A DNA stretch of 64,000 nt. It comes from Cycas panzhihuaensis (taxonomy: Eukaryota > Cycadophyta). The stretch covers positions 7,874,001-7,938,000 of the forward strand of contig CM041465.1 of assembly GCA_023213395.1 (NCBI GenBank). Reading direction: 5' to 3'. The notes under the pieces are model-generated. The model was not told where the DNA came from. It saw only the letters and a program-made list of their open reading frames with translations, and ran no database searches. Positions 10,291 through 22,739 of the stretch are shown in pieces. How positions within the stretch are numbered: position 1 is the first letter of the stretch; each line of letters opens with the position of its first letter. The position numbers and the translations under genes were made by a program.

Positions 10291-11610
10291 GTGGGTGACA
10301 ATAGAAGTGTTGATTCCCTTCATGTCAGAATAATCCCATGCAAAGACATCTTGAAACTCCTGGAACAAAAGGGAATACTCCCTCACCTCATCAGAAGAGC
10401 ATTCTTCCCTTATCTTAATGACCTTGCCTGGGGCTAAGACTATGTCCTGGGTCACCGCCATGCACATGGCATTCCCCTTCTCGAAATGGAGGGGGGCAAG
10501 GTCAATAGGAAGAGATGGAACAGGGGATGGAATTAGGTCAGCGAGTGTGGACCCAATCACTAAGATCTTCTGGTGGCCAAGCCTATGATGGCCTGAAGGT
10601 AAGTTGGGTGTGGAGCCCGCTAAGTGCTCAAGCAAGGCTTCATCATCTTCAAAGTAATCCACCCCATGGATGACCTCACTTCAAATAGATAAAGTGCTAG
10701 AGGAAGTGGGAGCAACAAGACCATGGTGGTTACCAGGCTATCCAACCTCCTCGGAAGACTTTAAGAGAGAGTCAGGAAGGGGCTCCTCGAAAGGAGTGAA
10801 AGGAAGTTCCTTGAAACCATCACCTAGGGGGGGTGGTGGAGAGGAAGAATCAATGAGCTGTGGACCAATACATGCAATTACATGAGGCATAAAGGGGTGA
10901 CTAGTCTCCTCAACAAAAGGAGTTCTAGGTTGGGACCTAGAATAAGAAGGGTACATCCTACTAGTACGGAGGAAAGAAATTAGGTGAGGAAATTCCTCAT
11001 CCTCACCAAGGGACTCGTCATCGATGACGAAGGCAAGGTACCTGTAGCTCCCGACACCAATAGGGGTAAAACGAGTAATACTAGAGGAAGAAGATGCGGG
11101 ATCTTCTTTGAGGTGGGATGAATTGGGTATGCTGATGAAGTAGGTCGAGGCGTGAGTAGAAGGGCCTTTCTCTCCCTTTGTATGGCCATGGCCTACCTGG
11201 TTGGTAGGACAACTTTGTTTAATGGGTAGTCGTTCATGGGAAACAACCCTCATCCGTCCATCATGGATGAACTTAAGTTGCCCCCAGCGGGTTGAACACA
11301 TGGCTCCCATCTGGTCAAGCCATGGCTAACCCAAGAGAAGATTATAGTCGATGTCAATATTAAGGACTACAATGTCAGCCAGGACAGTCTTTCCCTCTCG
11401 AGTGAGCGAGATCAAAACATATCCCAATGGAGTCTTTTCGCTACTGTTGTAGCCTTGGCATCTCCATGGAATAGGTTCCAAGGCGAAAATACCAAGCTCT
11501 TGCATAACGTGCAAGGGCATATCATTCACAGAAGAACTGTTGTCGATAATGGTCCTTCACAGGGTACAGTTAAGTGTGTCAATGGTGATGGTGAAAGGGA
11601 AGTTCCATTG
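10291..11610 (-). pseudogene. Aspartic protease and protease-RT linker, copy 1
   Basis: The protease has IDNSSSVNDMP (catalytic Asp codon 11542-11544) in place of the usual DTG/DSG, then ALEPIPWRCQGYN and DIDYNLLLG near 11330. It would process Gag-Pol. The linker that follows (10660-11310) is long, Ser/Pro-rich and ends in MDYFEDDEALLEHLAGSTP, with LAPGKVIKI further on. The DYFEDDEALL block recurs in copy 2 (24399) and as DHFKNDEAILKHL in the third element, so all three belong to one group. The DNSS active site may itself be inactive; copy 2 has NNSS. Confidence 0.7.
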
Positions 11611-14152
11611 GCATTCCCTTTCACATGCAGGGGGAAGACCTTTAGGGTCAAAGGAAATGATGGGCTCATGGCTTTGGGTAATACCCAAAGCGTGAATGGG
11701 CACGTCATTTGATCCTAAAGCTTCCAAAAGGAGAGTTTGTTATTCGAGACAACTCCTCAAAGCATCCATCAAGGACATTCCCGCAGCGAGAACGTGGAGC
11801 TCGTCAACGATAGAGAAGGGCTTACCCTTTGCAGTAGGTTGGGTAAGCACCCTTCAAAAATCGTAATGACCAGGATGCACGGGAATGGTCTTGGGAAGTA
11901 ACGGTACTTTCAGAAGGTAAATTTTTGGAAGAGGATCAGAGTGTAGAGCAGAGGAAGAGGCGCCAGCTACCTCTTTAGTGGCTTGAGACCGTGTAAGGGC
12001 ATATAAGGGGGTGGCCTCAAGCATTTGGATTACCTTCTTTCCCTTATTCTGGGACCGCGAAGGTTAAGGAGTGCATCAGTTAGGGGAACGGGAGGAAGAA
12101 GATGAATCCTGAATGCCCTTCCCCTTATCGCGGGAAGGATGGGAATTTGGGGATCTTCCTTGGTTCCAGTTATTTTTAGGCTAGGCATTACCATCGCATA
12201 CTCCATATTTGGGGAATGGATCCTTGTGGACCGGTTGGTCTAGGTTGGGCCTTGAGGCTTGTTTAGAGGATGAGTCACGTTGAGGGGCATCCCTAGGATG
12301 TTGAGCCCTACAACGTGAGTCATCATGGAAACACTCCCCATGAATGGAACACCACTTCTTCTCAAGTGAGGAATCTATCTTCCTTGCTTAAGAGAACTGG
12401 GTAGCTTGTTGGATTTGTTTGTTGGAAGTGGGTGATGAATGAGAAGAGGACCTAGTGGATTGTTGTGGTTTGGTCTCTTTAGTTTAGGGTGTACCTCATG
12501 TCGCTGTGAGGGATTGAGAGGCTTCTTGAGTCCAGCCTGGATCTTAATAGCCTCAACCACTAAGCACTTTGCGATGACAGAGTCGCATGTAGTCACCCTT
12601 ATCTTAAGGACTTCTACATGTACTTCAGGGTGAAGTGCATTAACGAAGAGATCCCTCTTTAATTCCTTGGGTAAAGTAGCCTTAGTGGAATGGAGGAGGT
12701 CATGAAATCGCTGCATGAAGTCACGATTTATCTCATTGTGACCTTGTTTGAGCGAAAGAAGGGATTTTGTTCCACTTTTGAATGGGCGAGCAACATCAAA
12801 ATAATTGATGAACTCATCCACAAGTTATTAGAATGAGAAAATGGAATGGGCAGGTAGGTGATAAAACCACTTAAGGGCATCACCTTGTAAGGATCATAGA
12901 AATAATTTCATTAGAATGTGATCATAGGCCCAATAATCAATGCATGCCATAGAGAAACTATGGCATACTCCATTGGGTCCTGTGATGAAGTTCCATTAAA
13001 CTTAGGAACTTTAGGAGGATGAGGCAGTAAGTTGGTTCTTAACGCCTCAACAGATAGTGGTGTTGATCTATAATTCATGAAGGCATGTGCCCTCGCTTGG
13101 GTCATAGGATCGATGAATGATGCAGGAGGTAATGGACAAAGAACAGATGGGGGTGGTAGGCCTATCCCTCCTTGAGGAAGTATCCCTTACTGGAAAGGGA
13201 CTTGAGGATTATCGCCTTGAAAGGAAGCTGGGTTTCCTTGTAAAGGCATAGCGTAAGAAGCTACGCAGGATGGAGGAAAAGAAGGGTGTGGAACTGGGTT
13301 TTTTCCATAAGGACCACCTGTGGGTGGCGCAACCCCGTATGGATGTAATGGGTCCAGTCCATAAGCTGTAATATGGTTCCCTTTATCATGCCCCTAAGGT
13401 TGAGAAGTATACCCTGGGGGTATGTAAAGAGAAGGACCATTAGGTTGGTTTTGAGTATACATGGGAGTGGGTCCCACGTGACTAATAGTAGTAATGGTGG
13501 TAGGACCTCTAAGCCTACTAGGAAATACATGCACCATGTTAGGAAGTGGCATGTTGGATTGACTAGGAAAAGGTATGCTAACCCCAGGTTGGGAGAAAGA
13601 CATACCACGAGAGGGTCTCAATGAACTAGGACCATGATGAGGGATAGAAGGTGTAACATGCGTCCCTAAGGTAGGTGTAGGGATAGAGCGGGATAAATGC
13701 ATAGGCATAAAAAGATTACTTATTGTGGGAGGTGTAGATGCAGATGAAGACTGTGGGACAAAAGCAGATAAGGAAGAGGCTCCACCACGTAAAACGTCTT
13801 CAAACCATCTAGGACGTGATTGAAGACGAGAAGCTCGAAAGCACTTATTAAGGGCTTCAACTACGTCAGCAGGAGGGGTATCTACATGATCATAAGAGGT
13901 AGACGGGACATCAAATGAAGTAGACCCCTCAGGGCGCTCCTCATAAGAATCACCAACTGGATGGTGAATCTCAAGAGGAGATGGGCCCTCTACCGTATGA
14001 GCAAAAGGATGGGTGCCAAGTGGGTGATGTTGATCACTCAGATAGTAAATAGGATCATCACCCTCTTAGGTGGATCCCAGAATGGATCCAAGGAACTCAT
14101 GAGTTCCTAAAGCAAAAGCATGATAGGCCCAATCAGAAGGGTAACATTCCAT
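11611..14152 (-). pseudogene. Gag polyprotein, copy 1
   Basis: The start is taken at the ATG at 14152 (MECYPSDWAYHAFALG), which begins a nearly open frame to about 13000 with three stops. The N-terminal third is Pro/Ser-rich (13260-13710). The capsid region has the Retrotrans_gag pattern: PFKSGTKSLLSLKQGHNE, MQRFHDLLHSTKA and DLFVNALHPEVH (12640-12820). A degenerate zinc knuckle, KKWCSIHGECFHDDSRC, lies near 12350. A basic Ser-rich tail and the MSLMDALRS..EQQTLLLEALG segment (about 11720-11790) lead into protease. Gag forms the virus-like particle and binds the RNA. Frameshifts near 12900 and 12370 inactivate it. Confidence 0.8.
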
Positions 14153-14390
14153 TGTCGAATCGAAATCCGACGATGAAAGGAGACGATACGCGAGATCTTC
14201 TAACAATGGAGGTAAACCACATAGGTGACGTGAGAAGAGTCACATCAAAAACTTGCCAACACGTTAGAAGAAGGAAAAAGATGCAAAGTATGCATTGGGG
14301 GCTGCCCAACAAAAGAGATGAAGTGGAGGAGACCACTAAAAGGTAATAGTATCAACAGGAAGGGATAGGAACTAGCTCCCTTACTGGCAA
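14153..14390 (-). other. 5' leader between primer site and gag, copy 1
   Basis: About 240 bp of untranslated leader separate the primer site from the gag ATG. I see no coding signal. A ggggctgccc motif at about 14297 resembles one near 3259 but has no assigned role. Confidence 0.5.
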
Positions 14391-14409
14391 GTCCCTAGTA
14401 TGGTCGCTA
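14391..14409 (-). other. Primer binding site, copy 1
   Basis: On the minus strand, one base after the LTR end (ATCCA), the sequence is TAGCGACCATACTAGGGAC. It resembles the TGGCGACTCC.CTGGGGAC primer site of plant Tat/Ogre elements, with a few transitions. It would bind the 3' end of a host tRNA to start minus-strand cDNA. Confidence 0.6.
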
Positions 14410-14410
14410 G

Positions 14411-17042
14411 TGGATGCATGTCTATGGGATAATCACTAAGCTTAGTAGGAGTGATGATGGTATCGAAAGTATGGATGAAAACCTACAAGCAAAGAAAGTA
14501 TCATGCAGGGTGCCCCATGGACTGGAGCATGAGTTTGGGACCTACGGATGATACCTAACTACCTTGGAGTGGTCCTTAATCTACGAAAGAGAGAGAGTAT
14601 ATAGGGAGGGTATCCTGGATAGACGTAAGAGGAAGGTCCCCCCACCCTTGGATGGCCGGAAGGTTAAAAGGAAAATCCTCAAAGTTTTCCCTATGCTGGA
14701 GAGAAATAGATATGGACAAGGTAGGCGAGAGCCTATGATGCAGTTAGGTTCCTCTTGGTTATTTGGCCAAGCAAATATGGCCAAGAGGAGGAGAGAGAGA
14801 AAGGGGAAGGGACAACTAAACCAAAGTTTCTTTTAATGACTGAAGGGGAAAACGGAAAAGGAAAAGGGGATAGGTGTCACACATGCAAGCAAATAAGTAC
14901 AAACAAATGCTACCATTTACCTTTTCACTTTTATATGACCTACTTAGCTAGAACATAGATTCTAAATAAAAGTAATAAAGGGAAATGGGGGTTAAAGAAA
15001 GTATGTGCATACCTAAAAGATGCAGCAGCCAATGGGAGGCCTTACCCATGCTCAATGCACATCCTTGCATCAATCCATAGATGCGTAACCAAGTCTTGAC
15101 GTGAATGATGGGGGCTTCCTTACCTTCCCCTTTGTGAAAAGAAAGTGGAATAAAAGAAAGCAAAAGCAAAGGAAAAAACGGTAGATCTTACCCAGAACTG
15201 GATGTTTTATATCTTTATGAGAGCACCGTGCCAACTTACACATGCACCAGCTTATCCCTTCCAAGAAGGGATTGCAAAAGACAAGCTATATATATGCAAG
15301 TATATATGTAATGTTTGTATTAAAATGTTAAGAAAGACAACCGCTACAAAAAGCTCCAAAATCCTCTCTCAAGTAAGCATGTAAATCAAGCAAAATGGAG
15401 TGAAGGGAGCCTCTGGATGGCTAACCCTCCACTGGGTTCTCCACACAACTCTTTAGACCAACAAGAAGAGGGTAAAGACAACTAAGGATAGCCAAGAACT
15501 GCAAGAATAGAAGTGACAAAGCATTGGGAAGTATCCAAGGTGCGCAGTTACTATGGGCAGTAATCTGATACACAAACCCTTGCCAATGTTATCAAGAGAT
15601 ACCCAATAATACAAGGGACACTACGGGGGTCTAAACAAGAGGCATGCAAGCCTAGAATTAGTGCAGTAAGGGGCTACATACGCTGATAATCCAGCACAGG
15701 TCTAGGGCTCACCAACCCCTAATTATCCCAAGAGGAGCACTGAGCAAGAGAAGAGAAGGTGGGAAGGGGAATGCCCTTGGAGAGTAGGACTGAGAGGGGG
15801 GTTGCCCTGCCTTGCTCTCTTCACCTAACCTTGTGGTTCTTCTCCCGCTACTCCCTTAAGGAAAATTAGTGGAGGGAAGGCAGGAACCCGGAAGCAACAA
15901 GCCAAACTTAATGAAAATGAGTTATGCTACGATCAAACCTGAAGGAAACAGGCAAATAAATCAAGAAATGGGTCCAACATGAAGATAACTTACCATAAAT
16001 CTAGAGAAAAGGGTTTGGAGGACCTGCTGGGCTGATGTAGGGCAAGTCTGCGCCTGTAACCAGTGGAGAAGAGGATTCCTACAAGGGCTTATAGGAGAAA
16101 TCCTAAGAGACAACATAAAGAGACACTTACTGGGCAAGTTGGAGAAGAACAACACTAAGAACTTGCTTGATACGTCTCGAGAGAAGCTTCCCACCATGAA
16201 AGAAGGCTATTGTGGGTGGATCCTAGCCTAAGGTTACAGGAAACACAGTCCTACAAATGCACCTGTAGTAGGAAGAGAAGAGGAGCAGAGATTGCAGTAG
16301 GAAACAGTTGTGTGTAAGAGCAAGAAAAATGATCTAAGAGTCCTCAAAATGATGAGGGTTTTGATACTTATACCCATCCCAGTGCTAGGTGAGTGAATAG
16401 GGTGTAAATAGGGCTAAGGTGGATGTGAGGCCACATGGCAATTCCATAGGAAATGTGAGAATTGCCATGGTAATTTTTAAAAAAACTGACAACAGTCGCA
16501 CTATGGTAAACTGCATGGTACTGCTAAGTTTATAATGGTGCAGGACCAAAAAGCCAAAATGGCAAAAATTTGGGCCTCGGCAGCCTTAGGAGGTGATGTG
16601 GCAGGGCTGCGAGGGGCTGGCCCTCTTGTCTAGGTGGCTGAGATAGTCTAGAATGCACATGGACAAAGGCAAGTAGAACATCAATGGGCAAAGGTCCCAG
16701 AAATGAGTTGCTAGGAGCTTAAGGTCAAGGTATGAACAGGTCATATAAACTAAAAGAAGCTCGAGGCAGTGTGGAGATAGTGCGGAGGGTCGCAAAGTGC
16801 CATGGGGATGCCTACCTTGTAAAAAGGTAGGTCCCGCTGGGGTCGTCATAGGCTCACAGTAAGACAAACAGCATGACCAGACAACAAATGTAAGGTGATC
16901 GCACAAATGAAGCAAGCAGTCATGTAATGAGGCATCACTTCTATCAAAAATTCCAATGAAATAGTACAAGTGAAAAAGGAGAAGCATACTTGAGCTTACC
17001 TGAGTCGACCTATCTGTATCTATTCCCAGTAGCCGAGAAACA
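14411..17042 (-). repeat. LTR shared by gypsy copies 1 and 2
   Basis: It matches the LTR at 529-3022. It acts as 5' LTR of copy 1 (the copy 1 primer site lies just to its left) and as 3' LTR of copy 2 (the copy 2 polypurine tract lies just to its right). It is 2.63 kb, about 140 bp longer than the left LTR, mainly because it keeps 14924-15092. The TATA-like motif is at 16365-16372. ORFs here (for example 16586-16987, whose counterpart is 2566-2907) lie wholly inside LTR sequence and are unlikely to be genes. Confidence 0.75.
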
Positions 17043-17052
17043 CTGCCCCCTT
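17043..17052 (-). other. Polypurine tract, copy 2
   Basis: On the minus strand CTAAGGGGGCAG precedes TGTTTCTCGG, the LTR start. It matches copy 1 at 3023-3032. Confidence 0.6.
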
Positions 17053-17477
17053 AGCAGTAGAGCCTTGTTGCTCGGAAGCATGGTGCAATGGAGAATGCTA
17101 GCAACAAAACTATCAATAGCACATGTGTATGTATATATATAAATCATGATCATAATGGGAGTTACGGGTGCCAGCAAATATCATGGTGGAACGTATGGAT
17201 ATGAGGACAGGGGTGGAGACAACATAGGGGCTGCCTATGTGCCACCCGAGAATCGACTTGAAGCTAAGAGGGATGAGGGGGCTGCCCCCATCGTGAAAAT
17301 GCAAAGAGATGTGCATGATAAAGTCAAGTAAAATGAAAAAACGCAGTAGTCACCATAGTTTAACCTCATTAGCAGCTAGCTTTCAGAGGTGTGAATGGAT
17401 CATAAGGTGATTTGCATAACAGCCTGAGACTTGGGTGACAGAGTGACTGGGTAAGTCTCAAGGGTGATCAATAAGAA

Positions 17478-18074
17478 GAGGAAGGTTGCGCTCAAGGATG
17501 AGGGAATGAGACTATCCGCCTCAGTATTGAGGGCCTGAGGGATGTGTCAGATATTGAAAGATTGGAATTTATCCAACAAGGATCTGGCAGTAGAAGCAAT
17601 GGCTCTCAAGTAAGGGCATCACACCTGGTAAACCTGGGTAAGATGGGACACCACCACTTGGGAGTCGCAATAAAGAATAATAGATCCGTGATGGAAACAG
17701 AGGGCATTAATGAGGGCCTCGATAATGGCCATGTATTTAGCTTCGTTATTGGTGGCCTTGGGGAGGAAGATTCTAGAACATAAAAAATCATGTCTACAAG
17801 GGCTACGAAGAATCCATGAAGTGGTAAAAGGTCTAGGATTACCACGGCTTCTGTCGTCGGTAAAGATGAAGAGAGACATAAATGATGAAAGGGAATGTCT
17901 CAGCAGAGAATATATGCAATAGTATAGGAGTTGAAGCAAAAGGATGCTCATATGGTAGGCAATAAATAGCCGTGAAGGGTAGGAGGACCTAGCAATGAGG
18001 CAACCCAAGGACAAGAGCAGGCTATCCAACCATTGGCTAAGAGTAGGCAGAAAAAAGGCACCCTGGAATACCAA
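17478..18074 (-). pseudogene. Second (archaeal-type-like) RNase H, copy 2
   Basis: The minus frame from 18074 reads SLFIFTDDRSRGNPRPF, RIFLPKATNNEAKYMAIIEAL, IILYCDSQVVVSHLTQVYQV and, after a frameshift, HIPQALNTEADSLI. The first Asp (FTDD) is kept here but is Asn in copy 1; the E of NNEA, the D of YCDSQ and the D of EADSL are present. An upstream frame (17948-18457) starting MKINLVFINFPY may be a lost N-terminal extension, as it overlaps the same DNA one frame off. The domain is again far downstream of integrase and on the same strand. Confidence 0.7.
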
Positions 18075-18829
18075 ACGTTGCTTTTAGAAAGTAAATAATG
18101 GCTCCAAACAGAGTGAGCATTCCCTTTGGAGACCCGAGGAGCAGGAACGGGATGAAAAAATAGGTCTAGGGCAGCTAAATGAGCCAAACGAGTATAAAAT
18201 CGGACATGCACGGGAGTGGCACGTAAAATGAGGTAAAAGGCCCTGTGAAAATGCATTGGCATGGTGCCGCTAATGCATCTGTAAGAAAGAGAGAAACAAA
18301 GGCTACGAGAGCACAACATGAGATAGGGCAAGAAGGCAAAGGTGATCGGGGGTAAGGAATGATCTAAAGGGCTATTATGAGAGTGAAAATGGGGACAATG
18401 CCCATCAGGGTCCTCGACTATATAAGGAAAATTGATGAAAACGAGATTTATTTTCATGGGCTCTCGAGCAAATCTAGAGCCATTTCCTTATGCAACGGAG
18501 TGCTACCTAACTTTGGAGGCACATAGAGAGAGATCAGACTGTCAGATCGGAGCTAGAGAATAGTCGTTGAGACCGTGGGGATGACATGGTGAGCGCCAGG
18601 CCAGATCCAATGGGTGGATCTCTAAAAACCCAGCCCATCTTGTGGTTTTATATTCATTATTTTTTGGTATTTTTATGTAAGTTTGTAGGCCCCATACGAG
18701 TGAGAAAAGACCTCCCAGAGTTTGAATTAGACCTAGAGAGAGGCGGGACCAGGGCATTAAGCAGCCCTAGTCCTAGTGGGCCCAGGTGTGGCCCACAAAA
18801 AAGATTTTTTTTTTATTTTTAGAAGGAAA

Positions 18830-18850
18830 AACCCCCCCTTTTGGGGGGTT
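18830..18850. repeat. GC inverted repeat upstream of antisense gene, copy 2
   Basis: AACCCCCC and GGGGGGTT form a perfect 8-bp arm pair around a CTTTT loop. Copy 1 keeps a shorter form (4794-4806). It lies about 180 bp before predicted intron 1, in the region where the antisense transcript should start. Confidence 0.6.
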
Positions 18851-19017
18851 CCGTTCGTACTGTAACAAAGATCACAGTGCTACGATCTTTGCCGCGGGGC
18901 CCCAATCGTCGTAGGACCTGGGCTAAACTCTACGGTACCATATAGTTTGGCATGGTGCAAAGGTAGAACTGTGGAAAAAAGAAGATAGGGGCCCGAAGAA
19001 TCCCAAATCTTGATCAA

Positions 19018-19093
19018 GTAAGGTTGAGAGATAATCCAAGGGATGAGGAATGAGTTGAGGTCAAGTGCTGACTAGTTTTATGGCATTTTGCAG
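19018..19093 (+). other. Predicted intron 1 of the antisense gene, copy 2
   Basis: CAA|GTAAGG at the left and GACTAGTTTTATGGC..TTTTGCAG|GCTG at the right bound 76 bp, the same length and place as in copy 1. Confidence 0.5.
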
Positions 19094-20690
19094 GCTGTGA
19101 TCGTAGTAGAGAATAGTGAAAACATTAGGATGGCAATGCTGAGCTTTATCGAGATGATGACCAGAGAGGATAGAGAGATTCTACGGAGATGTGGCCTGCT
19201 GAAGGTCATAAGGACACCCCAGTATATGTTAGACCAGCAGTTATTGGTTGATATTGTGTCGCACTAGGATAGGAGGAGGCGTATCTTCCACCTACCCTAG
19301 GTGGGGGATGTATCAGTGATGCTTGGGGATATCAGGAGGATATTGGGAGTACCGACAACGAGGAGGCAGGTGGCACTAGGAGTGCTGCCCAGCAATGAGG
19401 CAGCACACAAGGAGGCATCCATGTTTTTTACAGGTTTGGACCGATCCTATCTCGGAGTGGGCCCCGATGGTCCACAAATGGCAGACCAAGCTGAGAGGGA
19501 CCAACGACCAGGTGCATATACATCACTCAGTGGAGGCCACATCACTAGACCTCCTCACCATGATAGATTATACAACAGATCCATACAAAGTGGTGAGGTG
19601 GGACAGTGATGACGAGGCAGGAGGAATAGGAGTGCCCCCAGGAGATGACAAGGGCGGTGATGGAGGTGATGGGACAAACCCATCATGAGTCATGGGAGAG
19701 GCAGTCCGCCTGTGGTCGCAGTTGAGAGGCAGGGCCATCCAGAGCTGTAGAGAAGAGTAGGGGCCCGATGACACAAGCTGGGAGGCTATGAATTGTCAGG
19801 AGATCCAGAGAGGTGGCAACTGCACCAACTACACAGAGGAGGTATGCCCCAGGAGCTGAGGTAGTAGTAGAGGAGGTACCCGAGGAGGAGGAGGTACCTG
19901 CAGTTGGCAGAGTGCCCAAGGGAGAGGTAGTCACCTGAGTCGAGGAGCTGGTAGCCGCACTAGATGAGACATAACTTTCTCCTGTTGTTGTCTGATTTCC
20001 AGACACATACATAGTTTCATTTTGGTTTGATATCCATATAGACATGTATTGATACATGACATGTTGGATTTATAGGTATGGTAGATATTCAGAGGCTGGT
20101 AAAGGCCGTAGTCTGAGAGATATTCCCTCGAGCCTACGTGAAGGGACAACCTCTGATCCAAGCTGGTGATGAGCCTAGATCGGTAGGTGGTCATACGATA
20201 GCTTTCACCCCATTGATACGGGTGAGGGATATATGAGTAGAAGAGTCCCAGGAGCACGAGGCACATGCAAGACAACAACAGGATGAAACAGATGCCATGT
20301 GAGCTGAGAGGGATGCTTTACAGAGTTGGGTGCAGGTGTTGGAGGCTCAGGGAGGAGTTGGAGGGAATATAGAGGGCCATATCCGGCTAGCGATGATGGA
20401 GGAGTGACTCTGGGGGATGGAGGAGAGGCTCTACCTAGTAGAGATGGAGTGGGATTGTATCTAGGCCCGATACAATCGACTGATAGAGGACATGGCATTG
20501 AGGTCAGTGTAGAGTAAGACATAGACTCATACGCTAGTGACAACCCCGAGGAGGCCACAGGATGAGGGGAGCAAGGCAAGGAGCTTACGGAGACTCAAGA
20601 GGAGTCTCAGAGGGATGTGGTCCCCATGAGAGGGATCACATCGACTAGGAGATGATGCCCTAGAGGTAGGGCAGAAGTAGGGTAGGATGT
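19094..20690 (+). pseudogene. Antisense extra ORF of gypsy copy 2 (plant-mobile-domain-like)
   Basis: It matches 5036-6945 of copy 1. The frame from 19094 reads MAMLSFIEMM, EILRRCGLLKVIRTPQYM, DQQLLVDIVSH and RIFHLP, then VGDVSVMLGDIRRILGVP. About 317 bp present in copy 1 (5388-5704) are missing after 19445. This removes the second block and shifts the frame; the reading continues as EWAPMVHKWQTKLRGT. Here codons that are TAG in copy 1 read TGG (MVHKW, VVRWD) or CAG (DQQ), which helps to reconstruct an open ancestor. After the Gly/Glu-rich stretch the predicted intron at 19964-20075 has lost its donor GT. Function is unknown. Confidence 0.5.
19964..20075 (+). other. Remnant of predicted intron 2, copy 2
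   Basis: The acceptor GGATTTATAG|GTATGG is kept. The donor reads TAG|ATGAGA where copy 1 has CAG|GTGAGA, so splicing should fail. Confidence 0.45.
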
Positions 20691-21404
20691 ATGTTTTATT
20701 TTTTGGACAGGGGAAAGCACGAGCCTCCAAGGGGTTACCATATGTAGTCACATGATTGTACCCCCCTTGCAAGGACACTAGCTTCCCATAGATGATGTAC
20801 CACACCATATGTATGACATGATACATGATTTTTTGATATATATATATGGGGTGATTGGTACCCCATTTTGACATATGATGATGTGTGTCATAATGTATGA
20901 TGAATGATATGTATGTTTTATTTACATGTTTATGTGTGTGTATAAGGGTGCACGGATGCACGAGGGTATGTATGTATTTTGAGCTGATTATTATATGAGC
21001 TTTGTGTTATGATATTTGTTTAAGTTATGCATATTTCCTTTCATGCAAGACCATATTCCTAATAGGAGCACACATGACCACCATGAGTAGAGGTGATAGA
21101 CATATGTGGGGTTAAGAAATAAGGTGACACGCATGTCCACATGGGAGCATAGCAGGATATGTAAAGGAAATACCGAGCAAGAGCAGAGTGACAATACTCC
21201 AAAGTGTCATCTTAATTGGGGGATGCCCAAATAGGAGGACAAGGTTCCAAAGAGAATGGGAACAAGGGTTCCGCGGGAGGAACCAGAAGGAAATAAAAGA
21301 AGGCCATCCTAAGTCGTCATTCCACTCGTGGGTAGGAGGAATGGGAACGAACTTAAGATGGTAGTTTAGGCTCATTTCGAAGCATGGATAAGGTGATGAT
21401 GAGG
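20691..21404. other. AT-rich spacer between antisense gene and integrase, copy 2
   Basis: Counterpart of 6946-7688. A TATATATATA run lies near 20836. I see no gene. Confidence 0.5.
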
Positions 21405-22570
21405 TCACAAGTAGAATTTCTTAAGGAATTTCCTATTAACAACTTTCTCAAACTCAAGACCCTCCATGATGGTGATTCTATAAGCGTCGTTACCGAGGCT
21501 CTTGATAACGACAAAAGGGCCAACCTATTTGGGCCTAAATTTGGCCAAGCGGTCATGAAGGTATTCTAATTTGAGGACATGGTCCCCGGGAAACAAATGA
21601 CATGAATGAAGATGTTTATCATAGGTCCTTTATGAGTGGGCTTTGGATGCTAGGTTAGTCTGGTAGGTGGATAAACGTCTCTCATCCAAGGCTTCGAGGT
21701 CTAGGAGGCGAGCCTAACAGATTGACTCCTCATCAATGAGACCCCGAAGAGAAACTCATAAGGAGGGAATCTCCACTTCCAACGGGAGTACCACCTCGGT
21801 CCTGTAAACTAGGGAGAATAGGGTCATTCCCGTAGCAGCATAGACAGAGGTGCGCTAAGCCCACAAGTCAGAAGAGAGCTAAAGGTGCCAGTCTTTTTGG
21901 GACTGGTTGATAGTTTTCTTTAGAATATTAATGAGAGTCTTGTTGAATGACTCCACCTGACCGTTTACCTGGGGGTAGTAAGGAGAGGAAGTTTTGTGAG
22001 AGATTTTAAATTTCTCACAAAGGTCATCCATCTCCTTGTTACAAAAGGGGGTTCCATTGTCAGTAATCAAGATGTTGGGAACCCCAAAGTGGCAAATGAT
22101 ATGCTAGTAAATAAAAGTAGCTATCATCTTACCAGGGGTAGCAACTAGAGGGATGGCCTCTGCCCATTTAGTAAAGTATTCCGTAGTAGTCAAGATAAAC
22201 TTGTGCTATGATGAAGAAGGTGGGGATATAGCCCCAATGAGGTCTAGAGCCCACTGAGTGAAAGGCCATGGAGATATGATAGAATAAAGGGCCTTAGAAG
22301 GCACATGGGAGATGTTAGCATATTCTTGACATCGATGACACCTCAAGGCAAAAGCATGGGCATCCTTGAAGAGGGAAAACCAATAGTAGCCTATACGGAG
22401 GATCCTCTGGGCCATGGATTGGCCCCCAAAGTGGCCTCCGTAGATGCCATGGTGGCATTTGTGAAGTATTTGGTCTGCTTCATCAGTGGTGACACAACGG
22501 AGGAGGATCCCATCGAAAGAACTCTTGTACAATACTTCATCCATGAGGAAGTATTACCTAGCAAAGGTCT
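21405..22570 (-). pseudogene. Ty3/gypsy integrase, copy 2
   Basis: This is the better preserved integrase of the pair. It has KCHHGIYGGHFGGQSMAQRI, CHRCQEYANISHVPSKA, WALDLIGAI, GKMIATFIYQHII, NILITDNGTPF and YYPQVNGQVESFNK, so H-H-C-C and D-D-E are all present. The core continues to MTLFSLVYRTEVVLPLEVE-like sequence and KKFYL, with the stop at 21405-21407. It is split by stops at about 21860 and 21750 and by frameshifts. Confidence 0.85.
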
Positions 22571-22739
22571 AGATACGAGATCTAACCTTACTACTAGCTT
22601 TAGGGCAGTACTACTACTGTGTGAGGTACCGCACGATATCACCATACCACTTGCTATCAATGAGTGGATGGGGAGGGACACCCTGAATGGTCAGGATAGA
22701 CTCATCAAGAAGAGAATCGTCAACAGGCGCATCAAGTGA

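Larger units (their letters stand above)
529..17042 (-). mobile_element. Ty3/gypsy (Tat-like) LTR retrotransposon, copy 1, with both LTRs
   Basis: Reading right to left on the minus strand: 5' LTR (14411-17042), primer site, gag, protease, reverse transcriptase, RNase H, integrase, an antisense extra ORF, a second RNase H, polypurine tract and 3' LTR (529-3022). Protease before RT with integrase last is the Ty3/gypsy order. No chromodomain follows integrase. The RT linker motif DYFEDDEALLEHLAG, the primer site and the second RNase H point to the Tat lineage. At about 16.5 kb it is long, as Tat elements often are. Frameshifts and stops break every ORF, so it is not autonomous. Its 5' LTR is shared with a second copy to the right. 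Confidence 0.85.
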
